From positions 1-45,564 of the forward strand of contig JAFAZK010000250.1 in NCBI GenBank assembly GCA_019239825.1: a DNA stretch of 45,564 bases. Direction: 5' to 3'. The notes under the pieces are model-generated. The model was not told the DNA's origin and ran no database searches. It worked only from the letters and a program-made list of their open reading frames with translations. The position numbers and the translations under genes are program-made. The stretch is from Verrucomicrobiota bacterium (GTDB lineage: Bacteria > Verrucomicrobiota > Verrucomicrobiia > Chthoniobacterales > JAFAMB01). This document shows, one piece after another, positions 9,184 to 16,820 of the stretch. The first letter of the stretch is position 1. Each line of letters opens with the position of its first letter.

Positions 9184-9495
9184 TTGAACTTGAGACCCGC
9201 TAACTCCCTGTGGTCTAGAGGGTTACCGTTACCGACGCCCAGCGGCTGATCCTGCACGCCGGTGTTCGTCGCCGTTACATCCAACCCGTTGTCTCCCTCC
9301 TTCCCCCTGGGGTTGACCATTGCTCAACATTCTTATTCACAAGTTATTCACCGCTGCATTTCCGCCATCTACCCGTCGAGCGATGGATAGACTACTTACC
9401 ACCTGAATCAGCGGCAAGAAAAAATTCGGTCCTACCATGCAATATATTTTCTCCTGCCCTCAACTCCCGCTTGACGGACCTGAATTGCCCTCTTT
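9184..9495. other. Candidate replication origin (oriC) upstream of dnaA
   Basis: A 310-bp gene-free region between dnaA and the divergently placed symporter gene end. Two direct DnaA boxes 11 bp apart are visible: TTATTCACA at 9333-9341 (fits TTATNCACA) and TTATTCACC at 9344-9352 (one mismatch). The perfect box at 9080-9088 is close by. A short AT-rich stretch follows at about 9417-9452. Position next to dnaA supports an origin; box number is low, so the call is tentative. Confidence 0.45.
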
Positions 9496-11175
9496 CTACC
9501 CGATTTTTGCCTCCTCCATACGCTGTAACTGCTCTTTCGCCCTCTCTAACTGCCTTTCCGGCGTCCGGAAAACACAACTAACCACAAAACACACCAGGCA
9601 ACCGATGAAAACCCACCAGGAGAAGGCCACATTGGGGAAGCCCGCCGGCAGCCAACCACCAAGATTCACTCCGGTTAGCTCCCATTTACCATGGTGGATG
9701 AGTTCACCAACATCTAACCAGGGCAGTTCTACCCGTCCTACTATCAAAACTGTCACGATCGAAACCAGCATAGCGACGATGTTAGTAAGATCCCTACCTC
9801 GAGTCTTGGTTAACATCCCTACCAGAAAGACACCTAAGAGCGCGCCATAGGTGTAGCCGACGATCCCCAAAGCGATGGGGAGAATCGTCAATTTGGAATC
9901 ATGCAGCACGTTGTTCGCCGTCACCGTCGCGACCAAAATCATGAGTACGCCAAAAACCAGAGTGGCCAGCCGAGCCGCCCAGATAGCGGATTCAGGGGCT
10001 TTGTTGCGGGCGAAATAGGGCAAGTAAAAATCTTTGGTGAAGCTGGTGGCCAGCGCATTTAATGCCGCTGAGGTCGAACCCATCATCGTAGCAAAGACAC
10101 CGGCCACGATAATGCCCCTGATCCCGATGGGCATCTGAGTCACAATATAGTGTGCGAAAACTTCATTCTCGGTCGCCGGCACCGCTAAGTTCGAATTAAC
10201 ATGATAATAAACCCATAACAAAATCCCGACCAACAGGAAGCTGATGGCAATAGGAATGTCAGCCAGACCACTAAGAATTAGCGAAATCCGGGACCGCTTA
10301 AAATCTCGGGCAGTTAACATTCGTTGTACCATATCCTGATCGGCTCCATGAGTTGACATGGTAGAAAAAGTAGAGGCAACTAGCGCTGCTGCTAAAGTAT
10401 ACGGCTCTTCCAGGATCGACTTCAAACCGGCCCAAAAACTATCAGGATGACTAAGGCCGGTTTGGAAGAAAGGAGGGATCCCTCCTAACTGTTCTTTCAC
10501 CGTATTTAGTCCTCCCGGGATCTGAGCTAGAATGAGGCCTATTGCTAACAGAACCGAACTAACCATCAAGGTGGCTTGAATCATGTCGGTCCAGACGACC
10601 GCTTTAATTCCCCCAATCGCCGTGTAGATGGTAGTTAACACGGTCACGAACACGATTCCCCAGAAGTAGATCCAAATATCGATAGGCGTCCCCGGGAAAA
10701 GGTATTCCCAGACCACTTTGATGATCGCTCCCCCCAGATAAAGCCGGACCCCGATTCCCAGGATACGGGTCACCAGAAAGATCCCGCTAGCCAGGTTTCT
10801 GGTTAAGGGACCAAATCGCACCTCGAGAAACTCGTAAATACTTTGGACGCCGTAGCGGTAATAGGGGCGGATAAAGGTGAAAGCGATGATGATACGGGCC
10901 AGGACCGTGCCGATCGCCAATTGGCCGTAGATGAAGCTCCGGGTTTTGAAACCCTCGGCAGGGGTGCCCAGAAATGTGACCGCGCTCGTCTCGGCGGCGA
11001 TGATTGACGCCAAAACTGCCCACCAGGGGATCGAGCGGCCGCCCAGCGCAAAATCGGTCAGCGTCCGGTTTCTCCGGCCCGCCCACAGCCCGATCCCGAC
11101 GATCCCGAAAAAGTAAAGACAAAGGACGATGACATCGACAGTTAAAGCGAAGGGGCTATGCCCAAAATCGGCCAT
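9496..11175 (-). CDS. Sodium:solute symporter (SSS family)
   Basis: 559-aa polytopic membrane protein with about 13-14 hydrophobic segments, importing a small solute with Na+. The N-terminal part carries the SSS hallmark FALGGRSIPWWAVLASIIAA followed by ETSAVTFLGTPAEGF, and the middle has SGLADIPIAISFLLVGI. A charged cytoplasmic tail (ERAKEQLQRMEEAKIG) ends the protein. Substrate (sugar, sialic acid, proline or other) cannot be assigned. Start ATG at 11175. It stands alone, with a repeat element upstream and the dnaA/origin region downstream. Confidence 0.93.
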   Translation of the reverse strand: MADFGHSPFALTVDVIVLCLYFFGIVGIGLWAGRRNRTLTDFALGGRSIPWWAVLASIIAAETSAVTFLGTPAEGFKTRSFIYGQLAIGTVLARIIIAFTFIRPYYRYGVQSIYEFLEVRFGPLTRNLASGIFLVTRILGIGVRLYLGGAIIKVVWEYLFPGTPIDIWIYFWGIVFVTVLTTIYTAIGGIKAVVWTDMIQATLMVSSVLLAIGLILAQIPGGLNTVKEQLGGIPPFFQTGLSHPDSFWAGLKSILEEPYTLAAALVASTFSTMSTHGADQDMVQRMLTARDFKRSRISLILSGLADIPIAISFLLVGILLWVYYHVNSNLAVPATENEVFAHYIVTQMPIGIRGIIVAGVFATMMGSTSAALNALATSFTKDFYLPYFARNKAPESAIWAARLATLVFGVLMILVATVTANNVLHDSKLTILPIALGIVGYTYGALLGVFLVGMLTKTRGRDLTNIVAMLVSIVTVLIVGRVELPWLDVGELIHHGKWELTGVNLGGWLPAGFPNVAFSWWVFIGCLVCFVVSCVFRTPERQLERAKEQLQRMEEAKIG

Positions 11176-11221
11176 AGGTGTCGACTATTGCAGAGGGCCA
11201 TCAAGCCCGCAATGAGGGTCC

Positions 11222-11296
11222 TCGGAGGGCCGCCGCTTTTACGCCTCGCCGTCCCTAAGCATATCCGGAGCGACCGCCGTTCATAGGCCGAAAGAC
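11222..11296. repeat. Partial family-2 repeat in tandem with copy 2
   Basis: Begins TCGGAGGGCCGCCGCTTTTA and then shows GTCC..AAGCATATCCGGAGCGACCG..GTTC, which lines up with the first ~75 bp of the adjacent complete copy (starting 11298). It is therefore a truncated tandem duplicate, cut off where the full copy begins. Confidence 0.55.
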
Positions 11297-11297
11297 C

Positions 11298-11584
11298 CTG
11301 GAGGGCAGCCGCTTTTAAGTGTTCCAGTCCCAAAAACATGCCCGGAGCGACTATTGTTCTACGCCGAACGGACGAACTAGCAGGCGGCTCCCGATAGCGG
11401 CCACGGCGCGGATTTACGGACAAATCGATGCACGTGTTTTCCGATCGAGGATCAACGCGACGAAACAAGGCAAACGCTGGGTTGTTCGCGGGAGCCGCCT
11501 GTTGCCACACCAGCAGACGCGGTCAACTCTACCAGCTAATCTATGGCGCTTCCGTCAGCACAGGCGAAAGCGGCTCCCCTCCAG
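11298..11584. repeat. Nested inverted-repeat element, family 2, copy 2
   Basis: 287 bp. Outer arms CTGGAGGGCAGCCGCTTT at 11298-11315 and the complement (one mismatch) at 11567-11584. Inner arms CAGGCGGCTCCCG at 11381-11393 and its perfect complement at 11489-11501. Same arms and same length as the copy at 5782-6066. It fills the spacer between the symporter and the argA-type gene and ends 24 bp from the stop of the latter. Confidence 0.75.
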
Positions 11585-11607
11585 TCGCGGGTCAGCTTCT
11601 TTTGCGG

Positions 11608-12924
11608 CTACCCGGGAACCGCCAACAGCCTCGACGCCGGCTCAGGCAGAAGGTTCTTAATTAGAACCCGCGAATTCCTGCCGCTAGTCTCATATTTTGC
11701 CCTACGAGCAGCTGGGAGTACCTCTGGTCCAGCTTCAGAAAAGCCGCCTTTCTGCTGCAGGTAGACAAATGCTTGTGTCGAAAGAGCAAATAGCCGCTCA
11801 AAACCCCGCTCTCGGGCAAGATTTTCTACAAACGACATCAATTTTCGGCCCAGGCCCTGGTTCTCGCTCGAACGACTCACATAAAGACAAGCTAGTTCGG
11901 CCATTTTCTCAGCCGGATACGAATAGATCGCCACGCACCCAACGATGTGGCGGTCGATCTCCAAGACCCAGTAATCATCGATATCCGCCAAAATTTCAGA
12001 TCGGGTCCTCCTTACCAGCTCATCATCGCGAATAGACTGCTGGATCAAGGAAACAACCGCCCGCACATCCTTCTTATATAGGCGACGGATCTGCTCGTAC
12101 TCGTTGGAGTAGATCATGGTCCCGATTCCGCCGTTGCTGAAAATCTCCGCTAAGAGCGCTTCGTTGACGTTGCCGTTTACCAGATGGACCCGGGGTATCC
12201 CGTATTGGCACGCGCGCACTGCATGCTCCAGTTTGGACATCAAATTCGTCGAGAGCTCGGCTTTCCGCTTCCGGATAACGTCCGTCACCTCCGCCGAAAG
12301 GATGTGACCAATTCTTTCCCCGTCCAAAACCAACCCATCGTGAGCGGACAAATAGATCAGCTTAGTGGCGTGCAACGCCTCTGCGATCTCAAGAGCAACT
12401 AGATCTGAATTGACGCGAAAGGTTCGGCCTTCACCATCAAACCCGAGCGGTGGAACCACGGGCACGAAGTCCTCCCTCAAAAGAAGCTCCAACGACTGAG
12501 TGTCGACCCTTTCGACCTTCCCCGAATATTGATAGTCGACCCCATGAATGATACCCGCCGGATGTGCGATGACACAATTCGCGTACGCGGCACGGAGGTC
12601 CACTTGGGTGAGGCCCTCCATGATCTCGTTGGTCAGCCGTATCCCCACATCGATCGATATCTGGAGAGTGGCTGCGTCGATGACCCCGGTCCCGTCATTG
12701 TTGGAAATAGCCACGTCTCGCTGGGCCGCGGCTTTTTCGATCTGAAAAGCTGCCCCGTGTACTAGGACAACTTTAATGTTCAACGACCTGAGAACGGCAA
12801 TATCCAACAAAATGTTGGGAAAGTTTTCCGACTCTAAGATCTCGCCGTTAATCGCGATAACAAAAACCTTGTCTCGAAAACGCGTGACGTACTGCAGAAT
12901 GCCACGGAGCTCTGGAAGTTTCAT
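11608..12924 (-). CDS. argA: Amino-acid N-acetyltransferase (N-acetylglutamate synthase), kinase-fold plus GNAT
   Basis: First step of arginine synthesis, acetylating glutamate with acetyl-CoA. 438 aa from the ATG at 12924. N-terminal amino-acid-kinase domain (about 1-275) with FVIAINGEIL and VVLVHGAAFQ, where the kinase-type glycine loop is altered as in ArgA rather than ArgB. GNAT domain (about 290-430) with LYVSRSSENQGLGRKLM, the acetyl-CoA loop QGLGRKL. A longer upstream reading frame exists but would overlap the neighbouring HAD gene, so the ATG giving MKLPELRGILQYV is preferred. The tail EPASRLLAVPG lies against a repeat element and may be an extension. Confidence 0.9.
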   Translation of the reverse strand: MKLPELRGILQYVTRFRDKVFVIAINGEILESENFPNILLDIAVLRSLNIKVVLVHGAAFQIEKAAAQRDVAISNNDGTGVIDAATLQISIDVGIRLTNEIMEGLTQVDLRAAYANCVIAHPAGIIHGVDYQYSGKVERVDTQSLELLLREDFVPVVPPLGFDGEGRTFRVNSDLVALEIAEALHATKLIYLSAHDGLVLDGERIGHILSAEVTDVIRKRKAELSTNLMSKLEHAVRACQYGIPRVHLVNGNVNEALLAEIFSNGGIGTMIYSNEYEQIRRLYKKDVRAVVSLIQQSIRDDELVRRTRSEILADIDDYWVLEIDRHIVGCVAIYSYPAEKMAELACLYVSRSSENQGLGRKLMSFVENLARERGFERLFALSTQAFVYLQQKGGFSEAGPEVLPAARRAKYETSGRNSRVLIKNLLPEPASRLLAVPG

Positions 12925-12949
12925 TAGCACAGGGACTGAACGCCTAAAA

Positions 12950-13603
12950 TTAAAGGAGTCCGACCAGGCGCTCAAGGGATAACGCCTTAGCAGAGGGAAC
13001 CACCAGGTCAGCGGCTGATAAGTCCTGGCGCTCGCTGAATTGGTTCGGGATAACGATCGCCCGCATTCCGGCCGCCTTGGCAGCGCGAGAGCCGGGCTCA
13101 GAATCTTCCAATGCAACCGAGAACGCAGGCGAAACCTGCAGATTCTCGGCCGTCTTGAGATACACGTCCGGCGCCGGCTTGGGATTGACCACCATATCTC
13201 GAGTCACAATCGCACGGATGAAACGCCTCAGCCCCAATCTTTCCAGGCCCTCATTGACCCATCCGAAACCCGAATTACTGGCCACTCCTATGGGAATACC
13301 CGCGTCAACCGCGGCCAGGATCAGCTCGCGGATGCCGGGCAAAACCCCTTGTTTGAGAGTCAACTCCCAATTCCTGGCATCCCGTCTGGGAGCCAAATCT
13401 TGCCAGTCCAGCTTGCGTCCAAGCAAACCCTCCAAGTGAACGGCCGGATCGAATCCGCCAACATAACCGGTAGCGCCCCGCCAATCATCGAGCGTTAGCC
13501 TTTGGCCGAATTCGGCATAGAGCTCGTTCCAGCTGTCAAAACCGGGTTTCTCGGTATCTACAATGAGACCGTCGAAATCGAATATGAGCGATTGCAGGTT
13601 CAA
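12950..13603 (-). CDS. HAD-superfamily hydrolase (beta-phosphoglucomutase-like phosphatase)
   Basis: HAD-IA phosphatase or phosphomutase. Motif I IFDFDGLIVDTE (nucleophile Asp), motif II around IGVASNSG, motif III lysine in VNPKPAPDVY and motif IV VALEDSEPGSRAAKAAGM are all present. No in-frame ATG lies near motif I. The TTG at 13603 gives NLQSLIFDFDG, while a longer frame to 13642 runs into a repeat of CACAAAG words and is not credible. Directly upstream of argA with a 25-bp gap, so probably co-transcribed. Substrate unknown. Confidence 0.85.
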   Translation of the reverse strand: MNLQSLIFDFDGLIVDTEKPGFDSWNELYAEFGQRLTLDDWRGATGYVGGFDPAVHLEGLLGRKLDWQDLAPRRDARNWELTLKQGVLPGIRELILAAVDAGIPIGVASNSGFGWVNEGLERLGLRRFIRAIVTRDMVVNPKPAPDVYLKTAENLQVSPAFSVALEDSEPGSRAAKAAGMRAIVIPNQFSERQDLSAADLVVPSAKALSLERLVGLL

Positions 13604-13617
13604 AACTCTTGGTAATT

Positions 13618-13696
13618 CACCGCAAAGACACAAAGGCCACAAAGCTCAGACCAAGTCTTAGTCCCGTCTTTGTGACCTCTGTGTCTTTGTGGTAAA
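13618..13696. repeat. CAAAGACACAAAGG inverted word repeat
   Basis: Left arm CACCGCAAAGACACAAAGG at 13618-13636, continuing CCACAAAG, and right arm CTTTGTG..CTCTGTGTCTTTGTGG (about 13669-13693) around a ~25-bp core, between the HAD gene and ndk. The pair could form a long stem in RNA. The same words occur at 38461-38805 upstream of tadA. Confidence 0.6.
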
Positions 13697-13705
13697 GTCT
13701 TTTCG

Positions 13706-14140
13706 CTACCTTTTAAGCTCCTCCTCGAAGAGCTCGGAATCGGAAAAGAAACGCTTCACCTCGATCGCAGCATTTTCCGGGGAATCCGAGCCGTGAACTA
13801 CGTTCGTCATTGCGTCTTTGCCCAAGTCTCCTCGAATAGTCCCTTTAGCTGCCTTTCGTGAGTCAGTGGGTCCCATCAGGTCGCGAACCTTCTTCACCGC
13901 GCCTTCGCCATTCAAGGCCAGGGCGATTACCGGGCTTTGCTGCATGAACGAACGCAGTTCGGGGTAAAACGGGCGATCCGCAACATGGGCGTAATGTTCC
14001 GCCAGTACTTCGTCGGACAGCAGCAGCATTTTGCACCCCACGATATCGAGTCCGGCTCGCTCAAACCGGCTGATAACCTCACCACTATGCTTTTGCGCAA
14101 TACAGTCTGGCTTTAGTAAAACTAAAGTAGTTTCCACCAT
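13706..14140 (-). CDS. ndk: Nucleoside diphosphate kinase
   Basis: 144 aa, standard length. It transfers the gamma phosphate from ATP to nucleoside diphosphates through a phosphohistidine. The catalytic histidine is H116 in NVVHGSDSPENA, and the N-terminal TLVLLKPD and the TIRGDLG segment are family hallmarks. ATG at 14140. The C-terminus FEEELKR ends 10 bp from the CACAAAG repeat. Confidence 0.97.
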   Translation of the reverse strand: MVETTLVLLKPDCIAQKHSGEVISRFERAGLDIVGCKMLLLSDEVLAEHYAHVADRPFYPELRSFMQQSPVIALALNGEGAVKKVRDLMGPTDSRKAAKGTIRGDLGKDAMTNVVHGSDSPENAAIEVKRFFSDSELFEEELKR

Positions 14141-14170
14141 AGGTATGTGACAGCCCTATCGGTACTCTCA

Positions 14171-14258
14171 GAATGACAAATGACAAATGACAAATGACAC
14201 ATCGAGAAAGTAGTCCTCCTCCCGCAATCTGTTATTTTGTCATCTGTCATCTGTCATT
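14171..14258. repeat. TGACAAA inverted word repeat, copy 1
   Basis: Left arm: four TGACAAA/TGACACA words at 14173-14200. Right arm: GTTATTTTGTCATCTGTCAT, then CTGTCATTTTT, at 14231-14261. About 30 bp of unlike sequence lies between. It separates ndk from the methyltransferase gene. A second copy with the same right-arm beginning (TGTTATTTGTCAT) is at 18908-18980, and a half copy at 15459-15475. Confidence 0.6.
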
Positions 14259-14308
14259 TTTGGGGCGGTTACAGCCGCGAAATCAGCATTTCGGACTACA
14301 TTATTCGC

Positions 14309-15397
14309 ATGCCGCATCACCCGGACAACGCGCACCCCTCCAAAGACCAACGCCTGGTACGAGAGTTATCTATCAGCGAGGTCGCATTTGGCGGAGCCGG
14401 CGTTGGCCGGGCAGAAGGGAAGGTGATCTTCGTACCTTTCACCGTGGATCAAGAAATCGTCGATGTTCGGCTTGATACGATCCGTCGGAGCTACAGCCTC
14501 GGGCAGGTCGAGGCCATCCGTCAGTCTTCACCTCACAGGATCACTGCGCCGTGTCCTTACTTTCAGACTTGTGGAGGTTGCGATTATCAACACATCGCTT
14601 ACGGCCACCAACTCGCCGTCAAGCAAAACCAAATCGAACAAGCATTGCGGCGAATCGCCAAGCTGTCTGATTGTGACGTACGGCCGATCAAACCAAGTCC
14701 CAAACCTTTCGGCTACCGCAACCGCATCTCGGTTCATAGCGATGGCCAGAATACCGGGTTTTTTCAGAAGGGCAGCCGCAACGTGGTCGACATCACAAAC
14801 TGCCTGCTCGCCTCCGAGACCGTGAACGCAAAGCTTCGCGCTTTCCGGCCAGCCCGGCCGGCGGCAGGCGCACACGCCACTCTGCGCGAAAATGAAGAAA
14901 TCACCACCTTCTCCCAAACCAATGACGAGGTTGCCGAGTTCCTCATCGAATTCATCCAAAGCCACGTCAAAGGACCGGTCCTGGTCGATGGTTACTGCGG
15001 ATCCGGTTTCTTTTCGCATCGCTTGGCGGCTTTGGTCGAGAAGGTGATCGGAATTGACTGGAGTCAACCGGCTATACGACAAGCTCAACAAACTGCCACC
15101 GCGAACGAAACCTATCTGTGCGGTGAGCTTAGTGAATTTTTGGACCAGGTTCTGGTCGCTGAGAATCCTAATACCGTGATTGTCGATCCATCCGCGACCG
15201 GCCTCTCCAAAGAAGTTATCGCGACACTAGTCAACCGTGTTCCACCCAACCTGATCTACGTCTCTTGTAACCCCGCGACCTTCGCCCGCGATCTACAAAG
15301 TCTTGCCGACCGGTTTCGGATTCAGGAAATTCAACCGTTCGATATGTTTCCGCAAACCGCCGAGATCGAGGTGGTTGGTGTTTTGGAGCGGATTTGA
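14309..15397 (+). CDS. Class I SAM-dependent RNA methyltransferase, RumA/TrmA (RlmD-like) family
   Basis: Probable 5-methyluridine methyltransferase of rRNA or tRNA, with a TRAM RNA-binding domain and a [4Fe-4S] site. 362 aa from the ATG at 14309. An upstream ATG at 14237 lies in a repeat and is rejected. TRAM-like part EVAFGGAGVGRAEGKVIF (residues ~20-40), cysteine cluster CPYFQTCGGCDY (about 79-90), SAM loop LVDGYCGSGFFSHRLA, and catalytic cysteine in IYVSCNPATFARD. Two departures: the usual DPPR-x-G loop is DPSATGL, and the region between the Fe-S and SAM parts is about 60-90 residues shorter than in typical 430-aa relatives. Activity is likely but the target base is unassigned. Confidence 0.85.
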   Translation: MPHHPDNAHPSKDQRLVRELSISEVAFGGAGVGRAEGKVIFVPFTVDQEIVDVRLDTIRRSYSLGQVEAIRQSSPHRITAPCPYFQTCGGCDYQHIAYGHQLAVKQNQIEQALRRIAKLSDCDVRPIKPSPKPFGYRNRISVHSDGQNTGFFQKGSRNVVDITNCLLASETVNAKLRAFRPARPAAGAHATLRENEEITTFSQTNDEVAEFLIEFIQSHVKGPVLVDGYCGSGFFSHRLAALVEKVIGIDWSQPAIRQAQQTATANETYLCGELSEFLDQVLVAENPNTVIVDPSATGLSKEVIATLVNRVPPNLIYVSCNPATFARDLQSLADRFRIQEIQPFDMFPQTAEIEVVGVLERI

Positions 15398-15520
15398 GCA
15401 GCCCGCACAATCTCGTAAAGAGAGCCGTCGAACTTTATAACGCGTGTGGACTACTCAGAATGACAAATGACAGATCCCCCTGGCTTCGCGAAAAGCTGGT
15501 ATGCGGCGCGGGATTGAAAA

Positions 15521-15682
15521 CAGCTCCATAGGAGCGACATCTTTATAGCTTGGTGCCACAAAAAAGTAAGCAGCTCCGGAGGAGCGACATCTCATCGTGA
15601 ACAACGTTCTATGCCGCTCCTAGCGGAGCTAATTGCGTTTTACGCTACCGTTCCCTATAAAGATTTCACTCCTACGGAGCTG
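15521..15682. repeat. Cluster of four REP-like units (AGCTCC-n-GGAGCGACATCT)
   Basis: Four related palindromic units in the spacer between the methyltransferase and the VIT-family gene. CAGCTCCATAGGAGCGACAT at 15521-15540, continuing CTTTATAG. CAGCTCCGGAGGAGCGACAT at 15571-15590. Inverted ATGCCGCTCCTAGCGGAGCT at 15611-15630. Inverted, starting CTATAAAGATTTCACTCC, at 15655-15682. Each has a small hairpin; two are direct and two inverted, as in REP/BIME clusters. No transposase adjoins. Confidence 0.65.
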
Positions 15683-15715
15683 GATTCCCGCTAACCTGTT
15701 AGCCAAGTTTTCGCG

Positions 15716-16486
15716 CTAACCGACACTGCCTAGTAAAATACCGGTTAGGAAAACTAGGATCCCGCCGAGGACAGCCTGAAAAAGGGCTTTGAGCAAAGGG
15801 GTATCCATATACCGTTTCCGGATCCAGGCGATAGCAGCCAGCTCAATTGCCACCACTGCCATCGCGATCCACATCGCCACATAAAACTGCGATATCAAGA
15901 ACGGTAAAGTATGTCCGATTCCGCCTAAAAAAGTCATCACACCGCAGACGCTTCCGCGAAGCCATGGCTGACCTCGGCCGCTGATCACGCCATCATCCGA
16001 AAGAGCCTCAGAGAACCCCATGCTGATTCCCGCTCCCAAAGAAGCGGCCAGACCGATGATAAAGGCAGTGAAAGAATTATGCGTCGCGAACGCCGCAGCG
16101 AATACCGGCGCTAAGGTCGACACCGACCCGTCCATCAACCCAGCGAGTGCAGGCTGGACAATATGCAGCACAAACAATTTTCGCTTTACCTGAGGATCGT
16201 CGGCCGATTGGCTCACCGGACGTTTGGCGGTTTGTTCCTCCTCAGTTTTTCGGCTGTTGAGCGCGTCACTTTTAGCTAAAGCCGTTCGCGACGATAATCC
16301 ATATACGCACATCAGTTGTCGCAACTGCGCTGATTGCCGCTGCCGCATCGTTAGCAATATTGAGGCTGCCTCCGGGCTCTCAGCGCGAATCCGGTCCGCC
16401 AGCGCGACGTACGCTCTTCCATGTTCCTCTTGGAGTGCAAGAGCGGCCGCAAAAGGACCGCTTGGAGAATCGGTTTGAACTGACAT
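15716..16486 (-). CDS. VIT/CCC1-family membrane protein with short ferritin-like N-terminus (MbfA-like)
   Basis: 256 aa. The C-terminal half is a VIT1/CCC1-type membrane domain with about five segments. It includes [19 protein letters not shown], the family's DG motif in the first helix, and [16 protein letters not shown]. The family transports iron or manganese out of the cytoplasm. The first ~75 residues ([20 protein letters not shown], then [10 protein letters not shown]) resemble helices of the rubrerythrin/ferritin-like domain of MbfA, but only one E-x-x-H-like motif is seen and the domain is about half the usual size. The start is uncertain: ATG at 16486 preferred, GTG at 16513 possible. 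Inferred role: metal efflux or storage. Confidence 0.8.
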   Translation of the reverse strand: MSVQTDSPSGPFAAALALQEEHGRAYVALADRIRAESPEAASILLTMRQRQSAQLRQLMCVYGLSSRTALAKSDALNSRKTEEEQTAKRPVSQSADDPQVKRKLFVLHIVQPALAGLMDGSVSTLAPVFAAAFATHNSFTAFIIGLAASLGAGISMGFSEALSDDGVISGRGQPWLRGSVCGVMTFLGGIGHTLPFLISQFYVAMWIAMAVVAIELAAIAWIRKRYMDTPLLKALFQAVLGGILVFLTGILLGSVG

Positions 16487-16636
16487 AGTCACACAATTGT
16501 AAGATGTTTTCACCGCGGCTACCGAAGGTAATCTTGCTTCAATTTGACCGCGCAGAAGTAACTAACCTTGTTCTGACCTGTTAGCTACTTCCTGGTGATC
16601 TCTTTTCGAAATTGAGAAAGACTCACAGTAGCAGCC

Positions 16637-16815
16637 AGAGGAGTCCAGGAGTTCAAGGAGTTGCAGGAGTTCAGGAGCCAGCATGGATAACGCCAAATCG
16701 GTGTCATATGAGATTGTGGACACGCTCTTTTTCTTGCAATTCAGTTGCCGGCCCTACCCTGAACTCCTGAACTCCTGAACTCCTGAACTCCTGAACTCCT
16801 GAACTCCTGGCTCCT
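16637..16815. repeat. GAACTCCT/AGGAGTTC inverted word-repeat element, copy 1
   Basis: Left arm with repeated AGGAGT words (about 16637-16680). Right arm contains six perfect tandem GAACTCCT octamers at 16761-16808. The core is ~80 bp of unrelated sequence. It fills most of the 330-bp spacer between the VIT-family gene and the AI-2E-family gene, and no gene is seen in it. A shorter copy with the same left-arm order (GTTCAAGGAGTTGCAGGAGT) is at 27799-27905. Confidence 0.65.
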
Positions 16816-16820
16816 TCCCC

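Noticed and set aside
14237..14308. Earlier start for the RNA methyltransferase
   Set aside because: It lies in TGTCATC repeat words and adds residues foreign to the family.
16761..16808. Tandem GAACTCCT octamers as a CRISPR-like array
   Set aside because: Units are 8 bp with no spacers, and no cas genes are present.
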